Shown here: positions 1 to 8,213 of the stretch, in pieces | Numbering within the stretch: position 1 is the stretch's first letter | Layout of the letters: each line of letters begins with the position of its first letter | Assembly (NCBI GenBank): GCA_963736525.1 | Contig: CAVTPF010000014.1 | Coordinates: 62,001-126,000 of the forward strand | DNA length: 64,000 nt | Direction of reading: 5' to 3' | From: Bog-473 sp963736525 | Lineage (GTDB): Bacteria > Actinomycetota > Acidimicrobiia > Acidimicrobiales > RAAP-2 | Position numbers and translations under genes: made by a program | The notes under the pieces: generated by a model | The model's database searches: none | Seen by the model: the letters and a program-made list of their open reading frames with translations, nothing else | Told to the model about the DNA's origin: nothing

Positions 1-49
1 CAACAAGGTCGTGATCGAGGTCGAGGTGGAGGCCAGCCTGGTCGACTGA
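1..49 (+). CDS. C-terminal fragment of an unidentified protein
   Basis: The window opens inside a reading frame (second base of the window begins a codon) that ends NKVVIEVEVEASLVD followed by TGA. Fifteen residues are too few to name a family. The alternating charged/hydrophobic strand ending just before the stop would fit the last beta-strand of a hotdog-fold (MaoC-like) protein, but that is only a guess. The following 70 bases to the sugar kinase start contain that gene's likely promoter and nothing else I recognise. Confidence 0.45.
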   Translation, partial: NKVVIEVEVEASLVD

Positions 50-119
50 CCCCGGAGGGCCCGGTGGCCTGCCTCCGACGGGGCGGTCACCGGGCTGCTC
101 ACCGGTACGCTTCCCGGCC

Positions 120-1790
120 ATGCCCACTCGCCCGGACGGCCTGCGCGCCGTGCCGGCCACGGAGATCCGCCACATCGCGTCGGCGCGCCCCGAGGACACC
201 TATGTCCTGGCCGTCGACCTGGGGACGGGGGGACCCAAGGTGGCGGTCCTGTCCGCCAACGGCCACATCGTCGCCCACTCGTTCGAGGCGGTTGGCATCG
301 ACCTGACCGGCGACGGCGGCGCCGAGCAATCGCCCGAGGAGTGGTGGGACGCCATCGTGACGTCGGCCCGCCGGGCGCTCAGCGACAGCGGCGTGGCCCC
401 CGAGCGGGTGGTCGGCGTCGGGTGCACCTCGCAGTGGATGGGCACGGTGCCCGTGGACGACGCGGGGGAGGCCATCGGTCCCGCCATCATCTGGATGGAC
501 TCGCGGGGCGCCCGCGCCGTGCGCGAGACCGTCCGTGGCACGCTCAATGTCCAGGGGTACTCCGCCTCCAAACTGGCGCGCTGGGTCCGGCGCACGGGCG
601 GAATCCCGAGCCTGTCGGGCAAGGACCCGGTCGGGCACATCCACTTCCTGCGCCAGCACCGTCCCGACGTCTACGCCGCCGCCGCGGTCTTCCTCGAGCC
701 GGTCGACTACCTCAACCTGCGCCTCACTGGGCTGGCCCGGGCCTCGCACGACTCCGTCACCGGGTACTGGGTCACCGACAACCGCGACATCGGTGCGATC
801 TCCTATGACGACGGCCTGATCGAGCTGGCCGGCCTGGAGCGCTCCACGCTGCCCGACCTCGTCCCGACGGGCAGCGTGCTCGGGGGCCTGGCCGCCGGAG
901 CGGCCGCCGAGCTCGGGCTGCTGCCCGGCACGCCCGTCGTCACCGGGACGGGCGACCTCCACTCGGCTGCCGTGGGCTCGGGCGCCGTGGCGGACTTCGC
1001 CGGCCACCTCTACATCGGCACCTCCAGCTGGATCAGCTGCCACGTGCCGTTCAAGAAGACCGACGCCCTGACCAACATCGCGTCCATCCCCTCGGGGATC
1101 CCGGGCCGCTACCTGCTGGCCGACGAGCACGAGACCGGCGGCGCCTGCCTGACCTGGCTGCGCGACAACCTGCTCTTCCCGGGTGACGCCCTCGGCGCCG
1201 CCGGCGCGCCCGAGCATTTCTTCGCCACGCTCAACGACATGGCGTCGTCGGTGCCGGCGGGATCCAACGGCGTCCTCTTCACCCCGTGGCTGAACGGAGA
1301 ACGGTCGCCGGTCGACGACCACACCATCCGGGGCGGGTTCCACAACCTCTCGCTGTCGTCGACCCGCTCGGACATGGTGCGGGCCGTCCTCGAGGGCGTG
1401 GCGCTCAACTCGACCTGGCTGCTCGGCGCGGTGGAGAAGTTCTGCAAGCGGCGCTTCGAGTCGCTGGCCTTCGTCGGCGGGGGCGCCAATTCGGACCTGT
1501 GGTGCCAGATCCACGCCGACGCCACCGGGCGCACGGTCCGCCAGATCGCCGACCCGGTGCTGGCCAACGTGCGTGGCGCCGGCCTCCTGACCCTGCTCGC
1601 GCTCGGGCACCTGAGCGTGGCCGACATCCCCGGCACCGTGCAGGTGAAGGCCGTCTACGAGGCGGATCGATCGTCGGCGGAGGTGTACGCCCCGCTGCTC
1701 AAGGAGTTCGTCGCCTTCTACGAGAAGACGAAGGGCATCCACAAGCGCCTCAACGGGAAGCGCCTGAGTCAGCCGTCGCCCGCCGGCTGA
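120..1790 (+). CDS. FGGY-family carbohydrate kinase (xylulokinase-like)
   Basis: Predicted 556-residue cytoplasmic ATP-dependent sugar kinase. The N-terminal phosphate-binding loop DLGTGGPKVAVL (from residue 33), the catalytic-base region GTGDLHSAAVGSG (about 276) and the C-terminal FGGY signature around FVGGGANSDLWCQIHAD (about 450) are in family order, and length is typical (480-560). The long N-terminal extension of about 30 residues before the first strand is a little unusual. The ATG at 120 is chosen because a -10-like TACGCT (106-111) ends 8 nt before it, suggesting a leaderless transcript. The substrate is not determinable: xylulokinase is the nearest general family, but no isomerase or transporter lies next to it. 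Monocistronic; the next gene is convergent. Confidence 0.85.
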   Translation: MPTRPDGLRAVPATEIRHIASARPEDTYVLAVDLGTGGPKVAVLSANGHIVAHSFEAVGIDLTGDGGAEQSPEEWWDAIVTSARRALSDSGVAPERVVGVGCTSQWMGTVPVDDAGEAIGPAIIWMDSRGARAVRETVRGTLNVQGYSASKLARWVRRTGGIPSLSGKDPVGHIHFLRQHRPDVYAAAAVFLEPVDYLNLRLTGLARASHDSVTGYWVTDNRDIGAISYDDGLIELAGLERSTLPDLVPTGSVLGGLAAGAAAELGLLPGTPVVTGTGDLHSAAVGSGAVADFAGHLYIGTSSWISCHVPFKKTDALTNIASIPSGIPGRYLLADEHETGGACLTWLRDNLLFPGDALGAAGAPEHFFATLNDMASSVPAGSNGVLFTPWLNGERSPVDDHTIRGGFHNLSLSSTRSDMVRAVLEGVALNSTWLLGAVEKFCKRRFESLAFVGGGANSDLWCQIHADATGRTVRQIADPVLANVRGAGLLTLLALGHLSVADIPGTVQVKAVYEADRSSAEVYAPLLKEFVAFYEKTKGIHKRLNGKRLSQPSPAG

Positions 1791-1801
1791 CTCGGTGCGG
1801 C

Positions 1802-2659
1802 TCAGCCGGCCGCGCCGTGCCGCCACCGGTGTCGCGCCCGCCCGCCGGCCTCGCCCTTGGTGACGATGAGGGCGAGCGACGTGGTCACGTAGCCGCCGAG
1901 CTGCGTGCGCAGGTGCACGTCCGAATAGGGCGGCACGTCGACGTGGAGGTCCTCGGGGGCCCGCCCCTCGGTGTAGTCCACGTCGATGGCATGGCCGGCG
2001 CGCCGCAGGCGGTCGGCCAGCGCCTCGATGTCGCGCCGCCGGTAGAACACGGTGCCGCCGGCCTCCACCGTCTCGTCGTTGGACGAAACGAGGTACTCGG
2101 TGGTGTGCACCGCCACGCCGCCCGGCCGGAGGCACGCCATCTGGGCCACGACGAAGTCGGCTCCGGCGTCCAGCGTGCCGAGGTGCTCGAGTGCGCACGA
2201 GGACCAGGTGTAGTCGAAGCCGCGCAGGTCGGCCGGTATGTGGTTCATGTCGACGGCGCGGTAGCGGACGTGCCGGGCGAACGCGTCGGCGGGGCACAGC
2301 CCGAACGTGTTGAGGCTCTCCAGTCCGGCGGCCCACTCGACCTCCGAGTCCGTCCAGCCCGACGCCACCGCCAGCTCGCGGGGTTGGTCGCTGGCGACCA
2401 GGTCGCACCCCAGCGCGGCGAAGAGCGCCACGAGGGGCTCCTGCCCGACGCCGAAGCCGAGGCCGGTGCGTCCGGGAGCCAGCAACCCGCGCTCGTGCAG
2501 CGCCTCCGCGATGAACAGCCACTCCCACATCTTGCGGTGCAGCATGACGTCGCGCTCGTCCTCGTCCGAGCTGCGCCACATGGGGCGCAAACGATCCGCC
2601 CAGGCCCGCAGTCCCGGGGAGCGGAGGGACTCGACCGAGCACAGTTGCGAGCGGAGCAT
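1802..2659 (-). CDS. SAM-dependent methyltransferase-like protein
   Basis: A 285-residue protein with a class I methyltransferase fold: glycine-rich motif I LGFGVGQEP (about 67-75) followed by an acidic strand end CDLVASDQP, then a motif-IV-like FDYTWSSCALEHLG (about 148-161) and a post-motif RPGGVAVHTTEY. The Ser-Ser-Cys-Ala-Leu-Glu-His segment resembles small-molecule or glycan-associated methyltransferases. Substrate unknown. On the minus strand, convergent with the sugar kinase. A TAAGGT -10-like hexamer (complement of 2669-2674) ends 9 nt upstream of the ATG. No partner gene in the same operon indicates a pathway. Confidence 0.7.
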   Translation of the reverse strand: MLRSQLCSVESLRSPGLRAWADRLRPMWRSSDEDERDVMLHRKMWEWLFIAEALHERGLLAPGRTGLGFGVGQEPLVALFAALGCDLVASDQPRELAVASGWTDSEVEWAAGLESLNTFGLCPADAFARHVRYRAVDMNHIPADLRGFDYTWSSCALEHLGTLDAGADFVVAQMACLRPGGVAVHTTEYLVSSNDETVEAGGTVFYRRRDIEALADRLRRAGHAIDVDYTEGRAPEDLHVDVPPYSDVHLRTQLGGYVTTSLALIVTKGEAGGRARHRWRHGAAG

Positions 2660-2699
2660 GACCGGGCGACCTTACCGGGGCCGCGGGCGGGGCCGGCTG

Positions 2700-4058
2700 C
2701 TACATCCGCTCGAAGTTCCGGGCCAGCTCCCAGTCGGTCACGTGCCGGTTGCTGGCCAGCCACTCCTGCTCGGCCGTGTTCAGCAGGTGGTGATGGACGT
2801 CGGGACCGAAGGCCTCGAGCGCCACGGGGGAGTCGCGCAGCTCGGCGATGGCCTCGACCAGGGTCGAGGGGATGCGCGGCACGTCCGTCGCCTCGTAGGC
2901 GTTGCGCGGGTAGGGAGCGCCCGGCTCGAGCTCGTGGTCGATGCCGTACAGGCCGGCGGCGATGGAGGCCGCCAGCACGAGGTACGGGTTCACGTCGGCC
3001 CCGGGGATCCGCGACTCCACCCGCCGCCCCGCACCGTGGCCCACGAGCCGGAAGCCGCAGGTGCGGTTGTCCTCGCCCCAGACCGCGGCGGTGGGGGCCC
3101 AACTGCCGGGCACGTAGCGGCGGTAGGAGTTCACCGTCGGCGCCGCGCACCACGCCAGCTGGCGCGCCGCCTGCAGCTGCCCGGCCAGGAAGCGGCGTCC
3201 CACGACCGACAGCCCGCTCGGGTGCGACGCGTCCGCCATCAGCGGCTCGCCGCTCTCGGCGTCCCACAGGCTGGTGTGCACGTGACACGAGGAGCCGACG
3301 TCGTCCATCGTCCACTTGGCCATGAACGTCGCCGCCCGACCTTCCTGCGCCGCAATCTCCTTGATGCCGTTCTTGAACACCAGGTGGTGGTCGGCCGTGA
3401 CGAGCGCCTCGCCGTAGGTGACGTTGACCTCGTGCTGTCCGCGTCCCGCCTCGCCCTTGGAGAACTCCACCGGGATGCCGGCGCCGCGCATCTCGTTGCG
3501 GATCCGTCGTAGGACGTATTCCTCACGCGTGGTCTGCAGCAGCTGATAGTCCTCAATGGTCGACGAGTGCGGGGTCAGGCCCTTCCAGCCCTTGGCGTCG
3601 GCTTCCTCGTAGGAGTCGCGGAAGAGGAAGAATTCGAGCTCGGTCGCGCTGCAGACGCGCAGCCCGCGCTCGGCCGCCCGCTCCAGCTGGCGCCGCAGGA
3701 TCTGCCGCGGCGACACCTCGACCGGCTCGCCGTCGGTGTCGGTCAGGTCGCACAGGACGAGGGCCGTCCCGTCCAGCCACGGAAGCCGCCGGGCCGACCC
3801 GTAGTCCGGCCGGCAGACGACGTCGCCGTAGCCGGTGTCCCAGTTGGTGAAGTGGTAGCCCGGGAGCGGGTTCATGTCGACGTCGACGGCCAGGAGGTAG
3901 TCGCAGACCTCAATGCCGTGCTCCGCCACGTGCGAGGCGAAGAAGTCCGCCGTGACCCGCTTGCCGACGGGGCGCCCGTGCATGTCGGGGAAGGCCACCA
4001 CGACGGTGTCGATGGACCCGTCGGCGATTCCGCGGTCAATCAGCTCTCGACCTGGCAT
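2700..4058 (-). CDS. Glutamine synthetase-like enzyme (gamma-glutamylpolyamine synthetase type)
   Basis: 452-residue type I glutamine synthetase family protein. Seen in sequence: the metal-binding ELEFFLF strand, a nucleotide-binding NVTYGEALVTADHHLVFKN segment, SSCHVHTSLWD, the substrate loop NSYRRYVPGSWAP, and RVESRIPGADVNPYLVLAAS near the C-terminus. It lacks the adenylylation-site region and exact signatures of housekeeping GlnA, and its N-terminus (VAFPDMHGRPVGKRVTADFF) is like PuuA/GlnA3-type gamma-glutamyl amine ligases, which ligate glutamate to polyamines or other amines using ATP. Divergent from a PuuD-type hydrolase 105 bp away and close to a GabD-like dehydrogenase, supporting a role in amine catabolism rather than ammonia assimilation. 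Confidence 0.85.
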   Translation of the reverse strand: MPGRELIDRGIADGSIDTVVVAFPDMHGRPVGKRVTADFFASHVAEHGIEVCDYLLAVDVDMNPLPGYHFTNWDTGYGDVVCRPDYGSARRLPWLDGTALVLCDLTDTDGEPVEVSPRQILRRQLERAAERGLRVCSATELEFFLFRDSYEEADAKGWKGLTPHSSTIEDYQLLQTTREEYVLRRIRNEMRGAGIPVEFSKGEAGRGQHEVNVTYGEALVTADHHLVFKNGIKEIAAQEGRAATFMAKWTMDDVGSSCHVHTSLWDAESGEPLMADASHPSGLSVVGRRFLAGQLQAARQLAWCAAPTVNSYRRYVPGSWAPTAAVWGEDNRTCGFRLVGHGAGRRVESRIPGADVNPYLVLAASIAAGLYGIDHELEPGAPYPRNAYEATDVPRIPSTLVEAIAELRDSPVALEAFGPDVHHHLLNTAEQEWLASNRHVTDWELARNFERM

Positions 4059-4128
4059 GCGCCATGTTGGCCGCGCCGCAGGCGAGCGTCCAGCCTGCGA
4101 GCGTCCAGCCCGTAGGTACGCTGGGCTG

Positions 4129-4167
4129 GTGAGATTCGTTGCCGCACGAGGCGGAGCGGGCGGGTGA
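4129..4167 (+). CDS. Possible 12-codon upstream ORF coupled to the hydrolase-SDR gene
   Basis: A TACGCT hexamer (4117-4122) ends 6 nt before GTG at 4129, the geometry repeated at many starts in this window. That frame encodes MRFVAARGGAGG and stops at 4165-4167, its TGA overlapping the GTG start (4164) of the next gene. This would make a leaderless mini-ORF translationally coupled to the enzyme. No amino-acid bias suggests sensing. It could equally be that the true promoter lies elsewhere, so this is tentative. Confidence 0.25.
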   Translation: MRFVAARGGAGG

Positions 4168-5699
4168 TCCCGCTCATCGGCGTCTCCACCTACGTGGCCG
4201 ACGCCCGGTGGGGCTCCTGGGAGCGCCGCGCCGCCGTGTTACCCGAGTCCTACTTCGAGCTCGTGGCGGCGGCCGGCGGCCGGCCCGTGCTCCTGCCTCC
4301 GCCCGCCCGCGGTCTGGGGGGTCCCGAGAGCGGCGCCGACGAGGTCGTCGCCGTGCTCGACGGCCTGGTGCTGACCGGTGGGGGGGACGTCGACCCGCTG
4401 GCCTACGGCGAGGAGCCGGTCCCCGAGGTGTCCGGCGTCGACCCGACCCGCGATGCCAGCGAGCGCGCCCTCCTGGAAGCGGCGCTGCGGGCCGACCTGC
4501 CGATCCTCGCCATCTGCCGGGGCTGCCAGGTCTTGAACGTGGAGCTCGGTGGCACGCTGCACCAGCACCTGCCCGACGTGGTCGGACACCTGGCCCACCG
4601 CAACGCCCCGTACATGTTCGGCGACGTCGACGTCGAGACGGTGCCGGGCTCGTTGGCGGCCGGCGTCTTCGGCGCGTCGCCCACGGTGCGCTGCTCGCAC
4701 CACCAGGCCATCCGCGAGCTCGGGCGGGGGCTGGTCGCGACGGCCGCGACGCCCGACGGGGTCGTGGAGGCCGTGGAGCTGCCGTCCGCCCGCTTCGTGC
4801 TGGCCGTGCAGTGGCACCCCGAGGAGGACTGGGACCAGCGCCCGTTCGACGCGCTCGTCAAGGCGGCCGAGGCCTACCGCAGCGTCCGGTCGGTGCGCGA
4901 GCGCGTGACCCCACAGGTCCGCGGCCGGGTCGCCGTCATCACCGGCGCCAGCCGGGGACTGGGCGCCGGGTTGGCGGTGCACCTCGCCGGCGCGGGCATG
5001 CACCTGGGCCTGTGTGCCCGTCACCGCCCCGCGCTCGTGGCGCGCACGCGACCGGTCGCGCACGACGGCCGCGTCGTCGCGGCCGAGGCGCCGGTGCGGG
5101 CGGCGGTCGACGTGACCGACGCCGGCGCGCTCGAACGTTTCGCGTCCGCCGTGGTGGACGTCTTCGGCCGCATCGACCTGTGGATCAACAATGCCGGGCT
5201 GCTCGGGCCCGTCGGCCCGTTGGCCGACGCCGATCCGGCCGAGGTCGCCCGCACCGTGGGCGTCGACGTCACCGGCGTCGCCAACGGGACGGCGGTCTTC
5301 GCGCGCCACGTGCGCTCGCGCCCGGGGGACGGCGTGCTGGTCAACATGTCGTCGGGTGCGGCCACGAAGCCGTATGAGGGGTGGGCGGCGTACTGCGCCT
5401 CCAAGGCCGCGGTGGACCAGCTCACCCGTGTCGTCGCCCTGGAGGAGGCGCGCCATGGCCTGCGGGCCTACGCCGTGTCGCCGGGGCTGGTCGACACGGA
5501 CATGCAGGTCGCCATCCGCGCCACGGACGAGGCGTCCTTCCCCGAGGTGGACCGCTTCCGCCGCGCCGCCCGCGAACACCGCTTCAACTCACCGACCTGG
5601 GTGGCCGAGCACATCCTGACGCTCGCCTTCGGGCCCGAGCCGCCCGAGGCCGTCGTGCTCCGTATCCCGGACCAACCCGTGCCCGGGCTGGCCGGATAA
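4164..5699 (+). CDS. Fusion: class I amidotransferase-like gamma-Glu-GABA hydrolase (PuuD/peptidase C26) + short-chain dehydrogenase
   Basis: 511 residues in one uninterrupted frame. Residues 1-238 are a peptidase C26/PuuD domain: LTGGGDVDP (70-78), nucleophile Cys118 in ILAICRGCQ, and the His218/Glu220 pair in VQWHPEED. Residues 250-511 are a classical SDR: TGASRGLG (260-267), NNAG (342-345), Ser in NMSSGAA (about 396), Tyr410 and Lys414 in YCASK. Both active sites look complete. PuuD releases glutamate from gamma-glutamylated GABA or similar; the SDR presumably oxidises or reduces a related alcohol or aldehyde. GTG 4164 follows GGCGGAGCGGG. Divergent from the glutamine synthetase-like gene, consistent with a shared gamma-glutamyl pathway. 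A linker of about 12 residues joins the domains. Confidence 0.85.
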   Translation: MIPLIGVSTYVADARWGSWERRAAVLPESYFELVAAAGGRPVLLPPPARGLGGPESGADEVVAVLDGLVLTGGGDVDPLAYGEEPVPEVSGVDPTRDASERALLEAALRADLPILAICRGCQVLNVELGGTLHQHLPDVVGHLAHRNAPYMFGDVDVETVPGSLAAGVFGASPTVRCSHHQAIRELGRGLVATAATPDGVVEAVELPSARFVLAVQWHPEEDWDQRPFDALVKAAEAYRSVRSVRERVTPQVRGRVAVITGASRGLGAGLAVHLAGAGMHLGLCARHRPALVARTRPVAHDGRVVAAEAPVRAAVDVTDAGALERFASAVVDVFGRIDLWINNAGLLGPVGPLADADPAEVARTVGVDVTGVANGTAVFARHVRSRPGDGVLVNMSSGAATKPYEGWAAYCASKAAVDQLTRVVALEEARHGLRAYAVSPGLVDTDMQVAIRATDEASFPEVDRFRRAAREHRFNSPTWVAEHILTLAFGPEPPEAVVLRIPDQPVPGLAG

Positions 5700-5710
5700 G
5701 GTCTGCGCCC

Positions 5711-5860
5711 ATGCCCAAGAGCGGTGCCCGAAAGGTCGTCAAACCCGTGGCTGCCGCCGCCGTGACGCTGGGGACGATCGCCAGCATCTGGTGGTTCGCG
5801 CTCAAGCCCCGCCGCAAGGCCAAGGGCGGAGGCGGCACGACGGACACGACGGAGAAGTAG
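5711..5860 (+). CDS. Small membrane-anchored protein, 49 aa, unknown function
   Basis: MPKSGARKVVKP, then a hydrophobic segment of about 20 residues (11-31, VAAAAVTLGTIASIWWFAL), then a basic KPRRKAK cluster and a Gly/Thr-rich tail. This is the layout of a single-span small membrane protein. A TAAGGT hexamer (5697-5702, overlapping the upstream stop) ends 8 nt before the ATG. Its frame is clean and it fills the gap between two genes, but no family is recognised. Confidence 0.5.
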   Translation: MPKSGARKVVKPVAAAAVTLGTIASIWWFALKPRRKAKGGGGTTDTTEK

Positions 5861-5869
5861 GCGCGAGGG

Positions 5870-6679
5870 TCACCCGACGGGCGCCAGCCCCTCCACCAGT
5901 GCCGGCAGGCAGGCGCTGATGGAGCCGTTGACCACGATGTCGGCCACGGCGTCCATTTCGGTCGGGCCCCCGTTGACGATGACCACGACCGCGCCGTGGC
6001 GCACCGCCACCGGCACCAGTTCTGCCGCGGGGACCACGGCGAGCGTCGAGCCCACCGCCAGCAGCAAGTCGCAGGCCGCGGCCGCCTGCTCCGCCCGGAA
6101 CAGGTCCTCGGCGACCAGGCTCTGGCCGAAGCTGATGGTGGCCGACTTGAGGATCCCCCCGCAGGCCGCACCGTCGGCGCCGCTCGCCGTGCAGGCGGGG
6201 TCGGCCTCGCCGGCGCGCACCCGCTCGTGCACGGGTTCGGCCGGCTGGCGGTCGCCGCAGCGCAGGCAGACGACCTCGAGCGCCGTGCCGTGGATCTCGA
6301 CGACCCGCTCGGGGTCGGTGCCCGCCTTCTGGTGCAGCCCGTCGATGTTCTGCGTGACCAGCGTGTGCAGCCGGCCGCTTCGCTCCAGGCCGACCAGGGC
6401 GTGGTGCCCCGCGTTGGGCTCGGACGCCCACATGGGCGAGGTCAGCCGGGTCTGCCACGAGCGCCGGCGCACGTCCGGATCGGCCACGTAGGCCTGGAGC
6501 GTGGCCGCCTTCTCGGCCGCCGGGTTCTTGGTCCACACACCCTGGGGCCCGCGGAAGTCGGAGATGCCCGAGTCCGTCGAGATACCGGCGCCGGAGAGCA
6601 CGACGACGCGGCGCGCCTGTTCGAGCAGGGTGCGGGCGCGGGCGAGATCCGCAGCGAGCGCGTCGTCGGCATTGCTCAT
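5870..6679 (-). CDS. Sir2-family NAD-dependent protein deacylase
   Basis: 269 residues. NAD-binding GAGISTDSGISDFRGPQGVW (30-49), TQNIDGLH (109-116), catalytic His130 in EIHGT, and a four-cysteine zinc site (Cys138, 141, 163, 173) are all present. Cytoplasmic sirtuin removing acyl groups from lysines, producing nicotinamide and O-acyl-ADP-ribose. The ATG at 6679 is chosen because the protein then starts MSNADDALAADLARARTLL directly before the Rossmann strand; longer in-frame extension upstream would read through the divergent ligase gene. Divergent from an AMP-forming ligase with only 43 bp between, a pairing that fits sirtuin control of acyl-CoA synthetases by lysine deacylation (known for Acs; inferred here). 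Confidence 0.9.
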   Translation of the reverse strand: MSNADDALAADLARARTLLEQARRVVVLSGAGISTDSGISDFRGPQGVWTKNPAAEKAATLQAYVADPDVRRRSWQTRLTSPMWASEPNAGHHALVGLERSGRLHTLVTQNIDGLHQKAGTDPERVVEIHGTALEVVCLRCGDRQPAEPVHERVRAGEADPACTASGADGAACGGILKSATISFGQSLVAEDLFRAEQAAAACDLLLAVGSTLAVVPAAELVPVAVRHGAVVVIVNGGPTEMDAVADIVVNGSISACLPALVEGLAPVG

Positions 6680-6722
6680 CGCAGCGCAATGGTGGCACGG
6701 GGCAGGGGCGTACGCTGCCCCG

Positions 6723-8204
6723 GTGCCCGCCGCCCCGACCGTGGAGTTGCTGCACGCCGGCGACGCCGAGGACCGCCAGCGCCGCGCCGCCGGAGCGTTG
6801 CTCGCCAAAGGCTGCGCCCGGGGTGACCGGGTCGTCTTCGCGCTGGGGTCGTCGGCCGACCTCCTGTGCGCCGTGCTCGGGGCGGCCCGCGTCGGCGTCG
6901 TCCCGGTGCTGCTCAACGCGACGCTGACCCCGGTCGAGCGCGACCAGCTGGCCGACGACGCGCGGCCCGCCGTGCGCATCTTCAGTGCCGCGGAGCTCGC
7001 CGAACTGGGCGGCGGCGCACCGGCCGAGCTGGCCGAGCTCCCGCTCACCCGCCCGATGCACTACACCTCGGGCACCACCGGCCGGCCTAAGGGCGTGACG
7101 ACCGGGATCTGGGACGAGGCGACCGCCCGAGCCGTCTTCGACGACGAGGCGTCGGTGTGGCACTTCGACCGGCACGACCTGCACATGGTGTGCTCGCCGA
7201 TGTACCACACCGTCTCCATCCGCTTCGCCACCGGCACGCTGCTCTCGGGCGGGTCGCTGGCCATCCTTAGCCGCTTCGATGCGGCGACGGCGCTCGACGT
7301 GCTGCGCCGGGAGCGACCGAGCACCGCCTTCGTGGTGCCGACCCACTTGCAGCGGATTCTGCAGTGCCCGGGTCTCGGGCCCGACGAGACGTTCGACTCC
7401 CTGCGCTTCTTGGCCCATGCGGGGGCGCCCTGCCCCGAGTCCGTCAAACGGGCCACCATGGCACGGGTCCGGCCCGGCGGCGTGTGGGAGTTCTACGGCT
7501 CGACCGAGGGGCAGTTCACCGTCTGCCCGCCCGAGGACTGGCTCGAGCACCCTGGCACCGTCGGCCGGGCGCGAGCGGGGCGCCGGCTCTTCATCGAACC
7601 GGTCAGCGAGCCGGTCGACGAGGAGGGCGACCACGGCGATCCGGGCGATCACGGCGATCCGGGCGACCTCGGCGATCCGGGCGACCTCGGCGATCCCTCC
7701 GGCAGCGGCACCATCTGGTGCCACATGCCCGACTTCGCCCGCTTCAGCTACTGGGGCGACCCGGAGGCCACGCGCCGGGCGTGGCGCGGCTCGGCCTGCA
7801 CCATCGGCGACCTGGGCCGGCTGAGCCCGGACGGCTACCTCTACCTCACCGGGCGGCGGCACGACCTCATCATCAGCGGGGGCGTGAACGTCTACCCGGC
7901 GGAGGTCGAGAACGTGCTGGCCGCGGTGGAGGGGGTGAAGGAGGTCGCCGTGTTCGGCCTCCCCGACGAGCAGTGGGGCCAGCGGGTCTGCGCTGCCTAC
8001 GTCGCCGACGACGCGCTGATCCGGGGCTCAGCGGCCGAGGATGCCCTGCGGGCCGCCGCCACGGCGCGGCTCGCCCCGTACAAGCGGCCCAAGACCTACG
8101 TCGCCGTCTCGGAGCTGCCCCACACCGCCACCGGCAAGCTGATGCGCCGCGCCGTCGCCGAGCACCTCGGCCTGGGCGGCAGTGTCCGAGCCGAGGGAGG
8201 GTAG
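6723..8204 (+). CDS. AMP-dependent acyl-CoA synthetase/ligase with an internal GDPGD-type repeat
   Basis: 493 residues. Adenylate-forming enzyme: P-loop YTSGTTGRPKG (about 114-124), EFYGSTEG (A5), GDLGRLSPDGYLYLTGRRHDLI (A7-A8 hinge), and the A10 lysine in TGKLMRR (about 471). The N-terminal domain is short (family usually 500-560). An 18-bp tandem repeat (7626-7697) inserts a collagen-like Gly-Asp-Pro tract between A5 and A6, likely a surface loop. GTG 6723 chosen: TACGCT (6711-6716) ends 6 nt before it. Acid substrate unknown. The A10 lysine is the residue that sirtuins deacylate in Acs, and a sirtuin is the divergent neighbour. Confidence 0.85.
   Translation: MPAAPTVELLHAGDAEDRQRRAAGALLAKGCARGDRVVFALGSSADLLCAVLGAARVGVVPVLLNATLTPVERDQLADDARPAVRIFSAAELAELGGGAPAELAELPLTRPMHYTSGTTGRPKGVTTGIWDEATARAVFDDEASVWHFDRHDLHMVCSPMYHTVSIRFATGTLLSGGSLAILSRFDAATALDVLRRERPSTAFVVPTHLQRILQCPGLGPDETFDSLRFLAHAGAPCPESVKRATMARVRPGGVWEFYGSTEGQFTVCPPEDWLEHPGTVGRARAGRRLFIEPVSEPVDEEGDHGDPGDHGDPGDLGDPGDLGDPSGSGTIWCHMPDFARFSYWGDPEATRRAWRGSACTIGDLGRLSPDGYLYLTGRRHDLIISGGVNVYPAEVENVLAAVEGVKEVAVFGLPDEQWGQRVCAAYVADDALIRGSAAEDALRAAATARLAPYKRPKTYVAVSELPHTATGKLMRRAVAEHLGLGGSVRAEGG
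7626..7697 (+). repeat. In-frame 18-bp tandem repeat inside the ligase gene
   Basis: About four imperfect copies of an 18-base unit, core ggcgatccgggcgacctc, encoding Gly-Asp-Pro-Gly-Asp-(His/Leu). Frame is preserved because the unit is a multiple of three, so copy number could vary without breaking the gene. Confidence 0.85.
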
Positions 8205-8213
8205 AACAGGACC

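Noticed and set aside
99..2642. Very long open frames on the strand opposite known genes (also 39645-43343 and 53748-57254 on the minus strand)
   Set aside because: They are mirror frames of real genes in very GC-rich DNA, with Arg/Ala/Gly-rich low-complexity translations and no recognisable domains.
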